Both the position numbers and the translations under genes were made by a program. 6,344 nt of DNA from NCBI GenBank assembly GCA_021802595.1, contig JAJZRT010000235.1, forward strand, positions 1-6,344, in the 5' to 3' direction. Positions 1 to 4,943 of the stretch are shown in pieces (the first letter of the stretch is position 1; the number at the start of each line of letters is the position of its first letter). The notes under the pieces were generated by a model. It did no database searches, was not told where the DNA came from, and saw nothing but the letters and a program-made list of their open reading frames with translations. Source of the DNA: Pseudomonadota bacterium (lineage in GTDB: Bacteria > Pseudomonadota > Gammaproteobacteria > Burkholderiales > Thiobacillaceae).

Positions 1-192
1 GATGCCTTCGGGTACCAGCACCACCGCCACGGCACCGAGCAAGATGCCGCCGCCGAACGCAATCAGGAAGTGCCGCAGTTCCTGCTCCAGCCAGCGCGAG
101 CGGACGCGCTCGAAGCTGGCAAGCGAACCGCCGAGCGGAATGCAGGCGCCGGCGGCGATGGTGTAGAACAGGATCGCGGCAATTTCGCTCAT
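1..192 (-). CDS. ZIP-family metal transporter, N-terminal part (runs off the left edge)
   Basis: Only the first 64 residues are visible, from an ATG at 192 down to the window edge; the frame is open throughout. The protein starts MSEIAAILFYTIAAGACIPL, a hydrophobic first segment. A short basic/acidic loop follows (SFERVRSRWLEQELRHF), then a second glycine-rich membrane segment (LIAFGGGILLGAVAVVLVPEG). The small-residue, glycine-rich helices and the VPEG end of the second helix resemble the start of ZIP (ZupT-like) inner-membrane transporters, which move divalent metals such as zinc or iron into the cytoplasm. The metal-binding helices TM4 and TM5 lie outside the window, so substrate cannot be judged. 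It begins 19 bp after the trhO stop on the same strand and is probably co-transcribed with it. Its ribosome binding site is weak (GGATGAAG about 9 nt upstream). Another small multi-pass permease family cannot be fully excluded. Confidence 0.7.
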   Translation of the reverse strand, partial: MSEIAAILFYTIAAGACIPLGGSLASFERVRSRWLEQELRHFLIAFGGGILLGAVAVVLVPEGI

Positions 193-211
193 GGCGCCCG
201 CTTCATCCGGT

Positions 212-958
212 TCAGCGATGCAGGCGTCCCGCGGCGGGCTGCAGGTCTGCGCTCACCGCCTCGCGCTCGTCGAACACGAAGCAGTCGCCGTGGTAGTGCG
301 CGCCGCCGACTTCCTCGAAATACTTGAGGATGCCGCCCTCGAGCTGGTAGACGCGCTCGACGCCGATGCTCTGCATGTGGATCGCAGCCTTCTCGCATCG
401 GATGCCGCCGGTGCAGAACGACACCACGGTCTTGCCGGCGAGGTCGCCGAGGTGCGCGGCGAGCCGCGGCGGAAATTCGCTGAACACGCCGATGTCGTAG
501 TCGACCGCATCGTCGAAGGTGCCGGCGGCGACCTCGTAGTCGTTGCGCGTGTCGAGCATCACCACCGGGCGGCCCTCGTCGTCGCAGCCGCGGTCGAGCC
601 ACTGCTTCAGCTGCGTCGCCGCCACCGACGGCGCGCGGCCGGCCTCGGGGCGGATCAGCGGCATCTTCATGGTGATGATTTCCTTCTTCAGCCGCACGCG
701 CATTCTCTTGAAGGGCGGATCAGCCGACAGGCTCTCCTTAGGCGCCAGGTCCGAAAAACGCGGGTCGGCGCGCAGATGGGCGACGATGGCGTCGATCGCC
801 GCGCGCGCGCCGGCGAGAAAGACGTTGATGCCCTCGGGCGCGAGCAGGATGGTGCCCTTCAGATCGAGCGCCTGGCAACGCGTGGTGAGGTCGGCCTTCA
901 AGGCCTCGCGATCCTCGAGGGTGACGAACTTGTAGCAGGAGATGTTGACGACGGACAC
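212..958 (-). CDS. trhO: tRNA uridine(34) hydroxylase TrhO (rhodanese-type, YceA family)
   Basis: TrhO enzymes use O2 to make 5-hydroxyuridine at wobble position 34 of certain tRNAs, the first step toward 5-carboxymethoxyuridine or its methoxy form, which widens wobble decoding. The 248-residue protein has the family start ([11 protein letters not shown], residues 4-14), the N-terminal alpha/beta domain with LLAPEGIN (38-45), and a rhodanese domain at about 130-225. The active-site loop CTGGIRCEK (182-190) has Cys182 as the expected catalytic residue, followed by [13 protein letters not shown] (204-216). The start is a GTG at 958 with GAAAGGG 7 nt upstream; the protein beginning matches the family well. 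It is shorter than E. coli TrhO (about 350 residues) because the cysteine-containing C-terminal extension is absent. It diverges from the mscS-like frame and leads into the ZIP transporter gene. Confidence 0.93.
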   Translation of the reverse strand: MSVVNISCYKFVTLEDREALKADLTTRCQALDLKGTILLAPEGINVFLAGARAAIDAIVAHLRADPRFSDLAPKESLSADPPFKRMRVRLKKEIITMKMPLIRPEAGRAPSVAATQLKQWLDRGCDDEGRPVVMLDTRNDYEVAAGTFDDAVDYDIGVFSEFPPRLAAHLGDLAGKTVVSFCTGGIRCEKAAIHMQSIGVERVYQLEGGILKYFEEVGGAHYHGDCFVFDEREAVSADLQPAAGRLHR

Positions 959-983
959 GGAAAAACCCTTTCAGCAAGCCGGC

Positions 984-1012
984 ATTATCCCGGAAACTGG
1001 CTCCCGCCATCC
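984..1012 (-). promoter_or_regulatory. candidate trhO promoter
   Basis: On the minus strand a GATAAT hexamer (989-984; 5 of 6 matches to the -10 consensus) lies about 25 nt before the GTG start of trhO. That would give a leader of roughly 20 nt, just long enough for the GAAAGGG ribosome binding site. The -35 position (about 1007-1012) reads GGATGG and is a poor match. The -10 box sits inside a small CCGG-N7-CCGG symmetric element. This rests on motif matching only. Confidence 0.35.
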
Positions 1013-1076
1013 ATCCCGCTGTTCGGCCGGGCCGGCCTTTTGATACCCTTCAGCCTTCCCCTCCCGTTTTCCGACC

Positions 1077-1340
1077 ATGAACGAACAGCTGCAGACGCTG
1101 GAGCACGCCCAGCAGACCGCGATCGATCTCGCCATCCAGTCCGGGCCCAGGCTGGTGGTGGTGCTGCTGCTGATTCTGGCCGATTCCAGCGTGCAGATCG
1201 CCATCCGCCCGTGGACACCGGTCGCCGATTTCCATGTCACCCCGGGCGACATCACCCAGGCCGTGCTGGAAACCTTCCGCGACCGCGGCATCCGCATCCC
1301 ATTACCGCAGCGCGAAGTGCGCCTGCTCGACCCGACATGA
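1077..1340 (+). CDS. internally deleted MscS-like mechanosensitive channel remnant, frame still open
   Basis: This 87-residue frame looks like both ends of a small-conductance mechanosensitive channel (MscS, normally about 280 residues) joined together. Residues 1-35 (through DLAIQSGPRLVVVLLLILA) resemble the N-terminus and start of TM1. Residues 36-85 (DSSVQIAIRPW, then the ITQAVLETFRDRGIRIPLPQ region) resemble the C-terminal alpha/beta domain of the family, whose end reads like GISFPYPQ in E. coli. The rest of TM1, TM2, the pore-lining TM3 and the beta domain, about 190 residues, are missing, so it cannot form the known channel. The join falls at about 1176-1182, where CTGGCCG would be expected at both ends of the lost piece (LILA in TM1, ELADSS in the C-domain). 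The frame is kept and its stop overlaps the methyltransferase start in ATGA. No clear ribosome binding site precedes the ATG. It could be a decaying gene, a retained coupling leader or an assembly error. Confidence 0.72.
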   Translation: MNEQLQTLEHAQQTAIDLAIQSGPRLVVVLLLILADSSVQIAIRPWTPVADFHVTPGDITQAVLETFRDRGIRIPLPQREVRLLDPT

Positions 1341-2206
1341 AAAAAACCGTCCCTGCCGCCAAGTCCCGCTTTTCCGATCCGCTCGCCGAGGTGCTGCGTC
1401 CCGGCCAGTCGATCGAGCTGCTGAAGGAACTGCACATCCTCACGCGCGACGGCAAGCTCAACCAGGACAGTCGCCGCAAGCTCAAGCAGGTCACCCACCT
1501 GTGCCATTTCATCGAGCCCCTGATCGACGAGGTGCTGGGCCGCCAGGACACGCTCACGCTCGCCGACCACGGTGCCGGCAAGTCCTACCTCGGCTTCATC
1601 CTCTACGACCTCTACCTGAAGGAACGTCCGGCCCACATCTACGGCATCGAGACGCGCGACGAACTGGTGGAGAAATCGCGTGAACTGGCCGAACGCCTCG
1701 GCTTTCCGCGCATGTCCTTCCTCAACGTGACGGTGGCGGATTCGATCGGTTCGGACGCACTGCCGCCGGCCATCGACATCGTCACCGCACTGCACGCCTG
1801 CAACACCGCGACCGACGACGCCATCCGGTTCGCCCTGGCAAAGCAGGCACGCCACATCGTTCTGGTGCCGTGCTGCCAGGCCGAGGTCGCCGCCGTACTG
1901 AGGAAACACAAGAACGAGTCCTTCGGCAAGACCCCACTGTCGGAGATATGGCGCCACCCCATCCATACCCGCGAATTCGGCAGCCAGCTCACCAACGTGC
2001 TGCGCTGCCTGCAGCTGGAATCGCACGGTTACAGCGTCACCGTTACCGAACTGGTCGGCTGGGAGCACTCGCTGAAGAACGAGCTCATCATCGCCACCCA
2101 CACCGGCACGCCACGCAGGAATGCGCGCGAGCGCCTGCAGCAGATCCTGGCGGAACTCAACCTGCAGGAGCTCGAGCCGCGCTTCCTCGAACCGACGCCC
2201 GCCTGA
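1337..2206 (+). CDS. class I SAM-dependent methyltransferase (Methyltransf_32-like), substrate unknown
   Basis: The 289-residue protein has a Rossmann-type methyltransferase core. Motif I is LADHGAGKSYLGFILYD (75-91), the SAM-binding loop after strand 1. HIYGIETRDELV (100-111) supplies the acidic end of strand 2 (Glu105). LHACNTATDDAI (152-163) and VLVPCCQAEV (175-184) are the hallmark LHAC and PCCQ segments that I associate with the PF13679 group, which includes relatives of GSTCD and METTL25. About 70 residues precede the core, with a helical segment (SIELLKELHILTRDGKLNQDSRRKLKQ). The C-terminus (240-289) is helical and charged. Substrates of bacterial members are mostly undefined; an RNA target is possible but not shown here. 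The ATG at 1337 overlaps the upstream stop by ATGA and has no good ribosome binding site of its own, which suggests translational coupling. Reading further upstream in this frame gives only a frame antisense to trhO, so that extension is not used. Confidence 0.85.
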   Translation: MKKTVPAAKSRFSDPLAEVLRPGQSIELLKELHILTRDGKLNQDSRRKLKQVTHLCHFIEPLIDEVLGRQDTLTLADHGAGKSYLGFILYDLYLKERPAHIYGIETRDELVEKSRELAERLGFPRMSFLNVTVADSIGSDALPPAIDIVTALHACNTATDDAIRFALAKQARHIVLVPCCQAEVAAVLRKHKNESFGKTPLSEIWRHPIHTREFGSQLTNVLRCLQLESHGYSVTVTELVGWEHSLKNELIIATHTGTPRRNARERLQQILAELNLQELEPRFLEPTPA

Positions 2207-2252
2207 AAAACGCCTATTCTGGAAACAGACCGGTGTTCGAACGGGTGGCCGC

Positions 2253-2807
2253 ATGCATGCCCATTTCCTCAATGTCTTCCTTGCCGTGCTGCTCCTGCTG
2301 GCCGGCTGCGCCACGCCGCAATACCAGACCACGGTACGCCTGATCCCACCGGACGATACGGCCGGGCGCGCCTGCGTGCAGACCTGCGAGGCGAGGAAAA
2401 CCGCCTGCCAGGCCGATTTCCAGGTCCGCCACCAGGCCTGCACGAAATCCATGGAGCCGCAGGTGGAGGCGCGCTACGTCGAGGCGCTCAAGCAATACGA
2501 ACTCGACCTCAGGCACTACGCGGCAGCGCTGCGCCACTACGAAATGCAGCTGCACCTCGGATGGATGCACAGCCATCCCGGCTATGGGTTCTATTGGTGG
2601 GACCCATGGCCGGGCCCGTACTACCCGCCGCCCTATCCCGAGCCGGCGATGCCGACGCGCGAAGGCGTGCGCGCAGCGCTGATCAAAGCGAACTGCCGCG
2701 ACGACTGCGGCTGCCTGCCCGCCTACGATACCTGCTTCACCGGCTGCGGTGGCGAGATCGTGCGGGAAACGGTATGCGTCGGGAACTGCCCGCCGGCGGC
2801 CCGATGA
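2253..2807 (+). CDS. cysteine-rich lipoprotein, unknown function
   Basis: I do not recognise a named family. The 184-residue precursor begins with a short lipoprotein signal: hydrophobic residues 5-16 and a lipobox LAGC with Cys19 as the lipidated residue. Ala at +2 predicts outer-membrane sorting under the Lol rule. The mature part holds 11 further cysteines, including four CX3C pairs (41/45, 148/152, 161/165, 175/179) plus Cys52, Cys63 and Cys154. Between the two cysteine groups lies a predicted helix (70-102) with Leu at 79, 86, 93 and 100 and Tyr at 75, 82, 89 and 96, an exact seven-residue period. A Tyr/Trp/Pro-rich stretch follows (GFYWWDPWPGPYYPPPYPEP, 112-131). Disulfides in the periplasm are likely, with metal binding as the alternative. 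The ATG at 2253 is chosen because it places the signal peptide at the N-terminus; longer upstream frames are arginine/serine-rich out-of-frame translation of the methyltransferase gene. It lies 46 bp after that gene and may share its transcript. Confidence 0.8.
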   Translation: MHAHFLNVFLAVLLLLAGCATPQYQTTVRLIPPDDTAGRACVQTCEARKTACQADFQVRHQACTKSMEPQVEARYVEALKQYELDLRHYAAALRHYEMQLHLGWMHSHPGYGFYWWDPWPGPYYPPPYPEPAMPTREGVRAALIKANCRDDCGCLPAYDTCFTGCGGEIVRETVCVGNCPPAAR

Positions 2808-2810
2808 CGC

Positions 2811-3353
2811 TCAGGCCGGCGCCTGCAGCCGGGTGAATTTCACCGGCACGCTCGCCGTCTCGCTGTTGAACCAGATCTCGCCGTCCTGCACCATGCACTG
2901 CAGGCGCATGCTGCGCGCGGCGAGTGCCGCGAGCGCCTGACTGGTGTCGGCCGGCAGCTGCAGCACGGTCAGGTTGGCAAAGCGCGTGAGCTTGCCGGCG
3001 ATCTGCTTCCACCAGATGTCGCAGCTCGCCGAATAGCACAGCACCACGACCTGTTCCGCGCGGCTGCAGGCGCGGCGGATGCGCGCCTCGTCGGGCTGGC
3101 CGAGGTCGATCCACAGCGTGATCTCGCCGGCCAGGTTCTTCGCCCAGACGTCGGGCTCGTCGACCTCGGACAGGCCACGGGTGAAGGCGATGCCGTCCTG
3201 TGCGTGGAGCGCATAGGCAAGCACCCGCACCATCATGCGTTCCTCGGTTTCGGAAGGATGGCACGCGATGGTCAGCGCGTGGTCGCCGTAGACATGACGG
3301 TCCATGTCGGCGATCTGCAGGTCGGCTTTGTAGATGGTGGCGCGCAGGGCCAT
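2811..3353 (-). CDS. yaeQ: YaeQ family protein
   Basis: The 180-residue protein matches YaeQ in length (E. coli about 181) and across its whole sequence. It begins MALRATIYKADLQIADMDRH. It carries HPSETEERMMVRVLAYALHA (32-51), the EPDVW element (66-70), WIDLGQPDEARIRRA (81-95), a Trp pair (114-115) and the C-terminal GEIWFNSE (158-165). The fold is related to PD-(D/E)XK nucleases, but no nuclease activity is established. In enteric bacteria, extra YaeQ was reported to compensate for loss of the transcription antiterminator RfaH; its cellular role remains unclear. The ATG at 3353 fits the family start and has a weak GAAAG 7 nt upstream. It follows the cold-shock gene, with the csp terminator ending about 31 nt before its start, so it needs read-through or a promoter within the terminator region. 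It converges on the lipoprotein gene with 3 bp between stops. Confidence 0.95.
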   Translation of the reverse strand: MALRATIYKADLQIADMDRHVYGDHALTIACHPSETEERMMVRVLAYALHAQDGIAFTRGLSEVDEPDVWAKNLAGEITLWIDLGQPDEARIRRACSRAEQVVVLCYSASCDIWWKQIAGKLTRFANLTVLQLPADTSQALAALAARSMRLQCMVQDGEIWFNSETASVPVKFTRLQAPA

Positions 3354-3383
3354 GGAGAAACTTTCGACAGGGTGGGAACCAAT

Positions 3384-3409
3384 AAAAAAACCCCGGCGAA
3401 CCGGGGTTT
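3384..3409 (-). terminator. Rho-independent terminator after the cold-shock gene
   Basis: A perfect 9-bp stem (3388-3396 with 3401-3409, core CCCCGG/CCGGGG) closes a 4-nt loop that reads UUCG on the minus-strand RNA. It is followed by a run of seven T (3390-3384, the first three also pairing in the stem), then ATT. It lies 21 nt past the csp stop codon and is oriented to end the minus-strand transcript. On the plus strand the stem is followed only by TTTCTTC, so it would be a weak terminator in that direction. Confidence 0.92.
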
Positions 3410-3430
3410 CTTCACATCCGATCGGGTCGA

Positions 3431-3637
3431 TTACGAAACGATCTGGATGTTCGAGGCCTGCTTGCCCTTGGGGCCAGTCGTCACTTCGAAGCTGACGCGC
3501 TGGTTTTCCTTCAGGGATTTGAAGCCGTTGGCGTTGATTGCAGAGAAATGTGCGAACAGATCTTCGCCGCCGTTGTCCGGGGTGATGAAGCCGAAGCCCT
3601 TCGCATCGTTGAACCACTTAACAGTACCAGTTTCCAT
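3431..3637 (-). CDS. CspA-family cold-shock protein
   Basis: This 68-residue protein is a single cold-shock domain, a five-stranded OB fold that binds single-stranded RNA and DNA and melts secondary structure in mRNA. It starts [20 protein letters not shown], containing RNP1 (KGFGFI, 13-18). RNP2 follows (LFAHF, 27-31) and it ends with ASNIQIVS, all standard. Length equals that of typical family members. The ATG at 3637 has a good ribosome binding site (AGGA, 3647-3644) 6 nt upstream. It has its own promoter, a leader of about 108 nt and a strong terminator, so it looks mainly monocistronic. Such a leader is typical of cold-regulated csp genes, but sequence alone cannot tell whether this copy is cold-induced or constitutive, so no specific csp letter is assigned. 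Confidence 0.97.
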   Translation of the reverse strand: METGTVKWFNDAKGFGFITPDNGGEDLFAHFSAINANGFKSLKENQRVSFEVTTGPKGKQASNIQIVS

Positions 3638-3663
3638 CTTGTTTCCTATCCATCAAATAAAGA

Positions 3664-3681
3664 ACGGGCAACATGCCCCGT
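3664..3681 (-). promoter_or_regulatory. hairpin in the csp leader, just upstream of the ribosome binding site
   Basis: Within the predicted csp 5' leader, ACGGGGCA and TGCCCGT (minus strand 3681-3674 and 3670-3664) form a 7-bp stem with one bulged base and a 3-nt loop. It ends about 16 nt before the AGGA ribosome binding site. CspA-type mRNAs are known to use leader structure for temperature-dependent stability and translation. A role for this hairpin is inference. Confidence 0.45.
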
Positions 3682-3751
3682 CGATCGAATTTCAAGGAAA
3701 CCGCTTACCAGAGGTACCGCAATTTAAAGCTTGAATCCAACAGACAGCGCA

Positions 3752-3779
3752 TTGATAACATAGAAAACTTGGATGTCAA
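3752..3779 (-). promoter_or_regulatory. csp promoter, -35 box overlapping the upstream gene's stop codon
   Basis: On the minus strand a perfect TTGACA (3779-3774) is followed after 16 nt by TATCAA (3757-3752; 4 of 6 matches to the -10 consensus). Transcription would start near 3745, giving a leader of about 108 nt before the csp ATG. The TGA inside TTGACA is also the stop codon of the aspartic protease gene (3778-3776), so the promoter occupies the end of the preceding gene. The AT-rich content here contrasts with the surrounding GC-rich sequence. Confidence 0.72.
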
Positions 3780-4324
3780 AGCGTTTTTTGTCCGCCGCCG
3801 AGCGGGCGCAGCACCAGCGTGTCGCCGCGCTGGGTGAACTCCAGGTGCTTCAGCACGCTCATGCCCAGCAGCACCTGGTCGCCCGCCATGCCGGGATTGA
3901 GACTGGCCGGCACGCCGCGCACCTCGAACGGACCGAAGGCCAGCGCATCGACACGGGTGGCACGCGTGGTCACGGTGCCGTTGGCGGTAACCGCCTGCAT
4001 CGGCGGACCGGCCTCGAGTCCCAGTTCATCCGCCAGGCGCGCCGGCACCGACACCAGCGTGGCGCCGGTGTCGAGCAGGAAGCTCACCGGCCGGCCGTTG
4101 ATCGTGCCGGGAAAGACGTAGTGGCCGTCGCGGCTACGCTTCAGTACCAGTTCGCTGCCGGGCGCGACCTGCAGCTGGCGGTTGGGGTTGTCGCGTGCCT
4201 CCAGGCTGCTGTCGAAATAGAAATAGAACATCCCCAGCACCAGCAGGCTGGCGGCAAGCGCCATGCCGCGCCCGAGGGGGCGGTGGGGATTGGCGGAGGC
4301 GGCATCGGGCGGATTCGGGTTCAC
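3776..4324 (-). CDS. membrane-anchored retropepsin-like aspartic protease (TIGR02281 type, clan AA)
   Basis: The 182-residue protein has a short cytoplasmic N-terminus (1-18) and one membrane helix (about 20-37, GMALAASLLVLGMFYFYF). A retropepsin-like domain of about 110 residues would face the periplasm. The catalytic motif FLLDTGAT lies at 82-89 with Asp85, preceded by GHYVFPGTINGRPV (67-80). VLLGMSVLKHLEF (151-163) is the second conserved element. Like retroviral proteases it has a single Asp motif and should act as a dimer; natural substrates of this bacterial group are not known. The start is assigned to GTG 4324 because the segment before the helix (HRPLGRGM) is typical of relatives. 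An ATG at 4264 would give 162 residues beginning at the helix. Neither has a clear ribosome binding site, so the start is uncertain. It follows the YbaK-like gene after a 90-bp gap and ends inside the csp promoter. Confidence 0.85.
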   Translation of the reverse strand: MNPNPPDAASANPHRPLGRGMALAASLLVLGMFYFYFDSSLEARDNPNRQLQVAPGSELVLKRSRDGHYVFPGTINGRPVSFLLDTGATLVSVPARLADELGLEAGPPMQAVTANGTVTTRATRVDALAFGPFEVRGVPASLNPGMAGDQVLLGMSVLKHLEFTQRGDTLVLRPLGGGQKTL

Positions 4325-4414
4325 GGCATGCAGACAGTCGGGACGCGCAGCGGTTCGCTGCAGGCCCTATTCATATCACAGCGTTCCTCGCCGGCCCAGC
4401 CCGGCGCCGGCCGT
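4325..4414 (-). other. 90-bp gap with GC-rich palindromes and a possible promoter
   Basis: Just past the stop of the YbaK-like gene are two GCCGGC arms (4390-4395, 4406-4411), the second overlapping the 10-bp palindrome CCGGCGCCGG (4401-4410). They can form a GC-rich hairpin but no T run follows, so it is at best a weak or Rho-aided terminator. Next on the minus strand is TGATATGAA, resembling an extended -10 element (around 4377-4369), without a recognisable -35. A perfect 6-bp inverted repeat GCAGCG-N3-CGCTGC (4347-4361) then precedes the protease start. Each item is weak on its own. Confidence 0.35.
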
Positions 4415-4903
4415 TCAGGCCAGCACGTGCTGCATGCGTGGCTGGCTGAAGTGGCAATGCGGGGCGTCGCCGAAAGCCTCGCGCAGGAAGCGGGTTTCGA
4501 TGTGCAGCAGGCGCTCGTGATCGCCGCCTTCCAGGTAGATGTCGGGCTGCTTCATCAGGTCGTCGTCCCACACCATCTCCACGCCCCAGGCATTGGGCAG
4601 GCCCGGCACCACGCCCGGTTCGCATTCGCGGAACAGGTGGCTCACGCTGGCTTCGTCGGCGAGGCTGAATTCCATGCCGTGATCCAGTCCCAGCCTGCCG
4701 AGGTGGATTTCCTCGTCGGCCGGGATCATCGCCACCAGCTGGCAGCCCTGGCCGTCGAGCAGCACACCCTTGGCCACCCGGTTCGCGGGGATGCCGGCCG
4801 CGCGCGCGGTCTCGATGCTGGTCTGGGAATGCGGGTGCGCGACGACGTCGAACGGGATCATGTGATCGTCGAGAAAGCGCGCCATGCGATGCAGTGCGTT
4901 CAT
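4415..4903 (-). CDS. YbaK/EbsC-type aminoacyl-tRNA deacylase
   Basis: Proteins with this domain hydrolyse wrongly charged aminoacyl-tRNA in trans, for example Cys-tRNA(Pro) by YbaK and Ala-tRNA(Pro) by ProXp-type enzymes. The 162-residue protein fits a single-domain member: FLDDHMIPFDVVAHPHSQTS (10-29), AKGVLLDG (44-51) with Lys45 at the position of the essential YbaK lysine, QLVAMIPADEEIHL (55-68), and the glycine-proline loop GVVPGLPNAWGVEMVWDD (97-114). The C-terminal part (DIYLEGGDHERLLHIETRFL, 121-140) resembles a subgroup often annotated only as YbaK/EbsC domain proteins, so the tRNA and amino acid specificity is open. The ATG at 4903 is chosen for its strong ribosome binding site (AAGGAGA, about 5 nt upstream) and the family-like start; a start at 4939 would overlap the lon-like stop region and adds no conserved residues. 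It lies 35 bp after the Lon-like protease gene and is probably co-transcribed. Confidence 0.88.
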   Translation of the reverse strand: MNALHRMARFLDDHMIPFDVVAHPHSQTSIETARAAGIPANRVAKGVLLDGQGCQLVAMIPADEEIHLGRLGLDHGMEFSLADEASVSHLFRECEPGVVPGLPNAWGVEMVWDDDLMKQPDIYLEGGDHERLLHIETRFLREAFGDAPHCHFSQPRMQHVLA

Positions 4904-4937
4904 GATCGTCTCCTTGCGTGACGGATGATCGGCTTTC

Positions 4938-4943
4938 ACTATA
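4938..4943 (-). promoter_or_regulatory. possible -10 element for the deacylase gene at the lon-like stop codon
   Basis: On the minus strand TATAGT (4943-4938; 5 of 6 matches) covers the TAG stop codon of the Lon-like gene, about 35 nt before the deacylase ATG. No convincing -35 box lies 16-18 nt upstream (CCGGCA and neighbours), so this may be chance or a weak internal promoter. The hexamer is part of the 8-bp palindrome ACTATAGT. Confidence 0.25.

Noticed and set aside
1021..1076. Promoter or ribosome binding site for the mscS-like frame (TGATAC near 1041)
   Set aside because: The match to a -10 box is poor, no -35 box is present, and the region before the ATG is pyrimidine-rich with no Shine-Dalgarno sequence.
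191..1336. Long plus-strand open frame continuous with the methyltransferase (would give 671 residues)
   Set aside because: This part is antisense to trhO and the mscS-like frame, and its composition (His/Arg/Val/Asp repeats) is typical of the reverse of a GC-rich gene. The methyltransferase begins at 1337.
2121..2252. Upstream extension of the lipoprotein
   Set aside because: It overlaps the methyltransferase 3' end out of frame, is Arg/Ser-rich, and would bury the signal peptide.
971..2452. 493-residue minus-strand open frame
   Set aside because: It is antisense to the methyltransferase, the mscS remnant and part of the lipoprotein gene, all of which have recognisable protein motifs. It has no family features itself.
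3354..3617. Upstream extension of yaeQ into the csp gene
   Set aside because: The added residues are the out-of-frame translation of csp and of the terminator; YaeQ homologues begin at the MALRATIYK methionine.
4386..4411. GCCGGC hairpin as a Rho-independent terminator after the YbaK-type gene
   Set aside because: There is no T run after the stem, and GCCGGC palindromes are frequent by chance in DNA this rich in GC.
3773..4921. 382-residue plus-strand open frame
   Set aside because: It is antisense to the aspartic protease and the YbaK-type gene and reads as Gln/His/Ala-rich shadow sequence.
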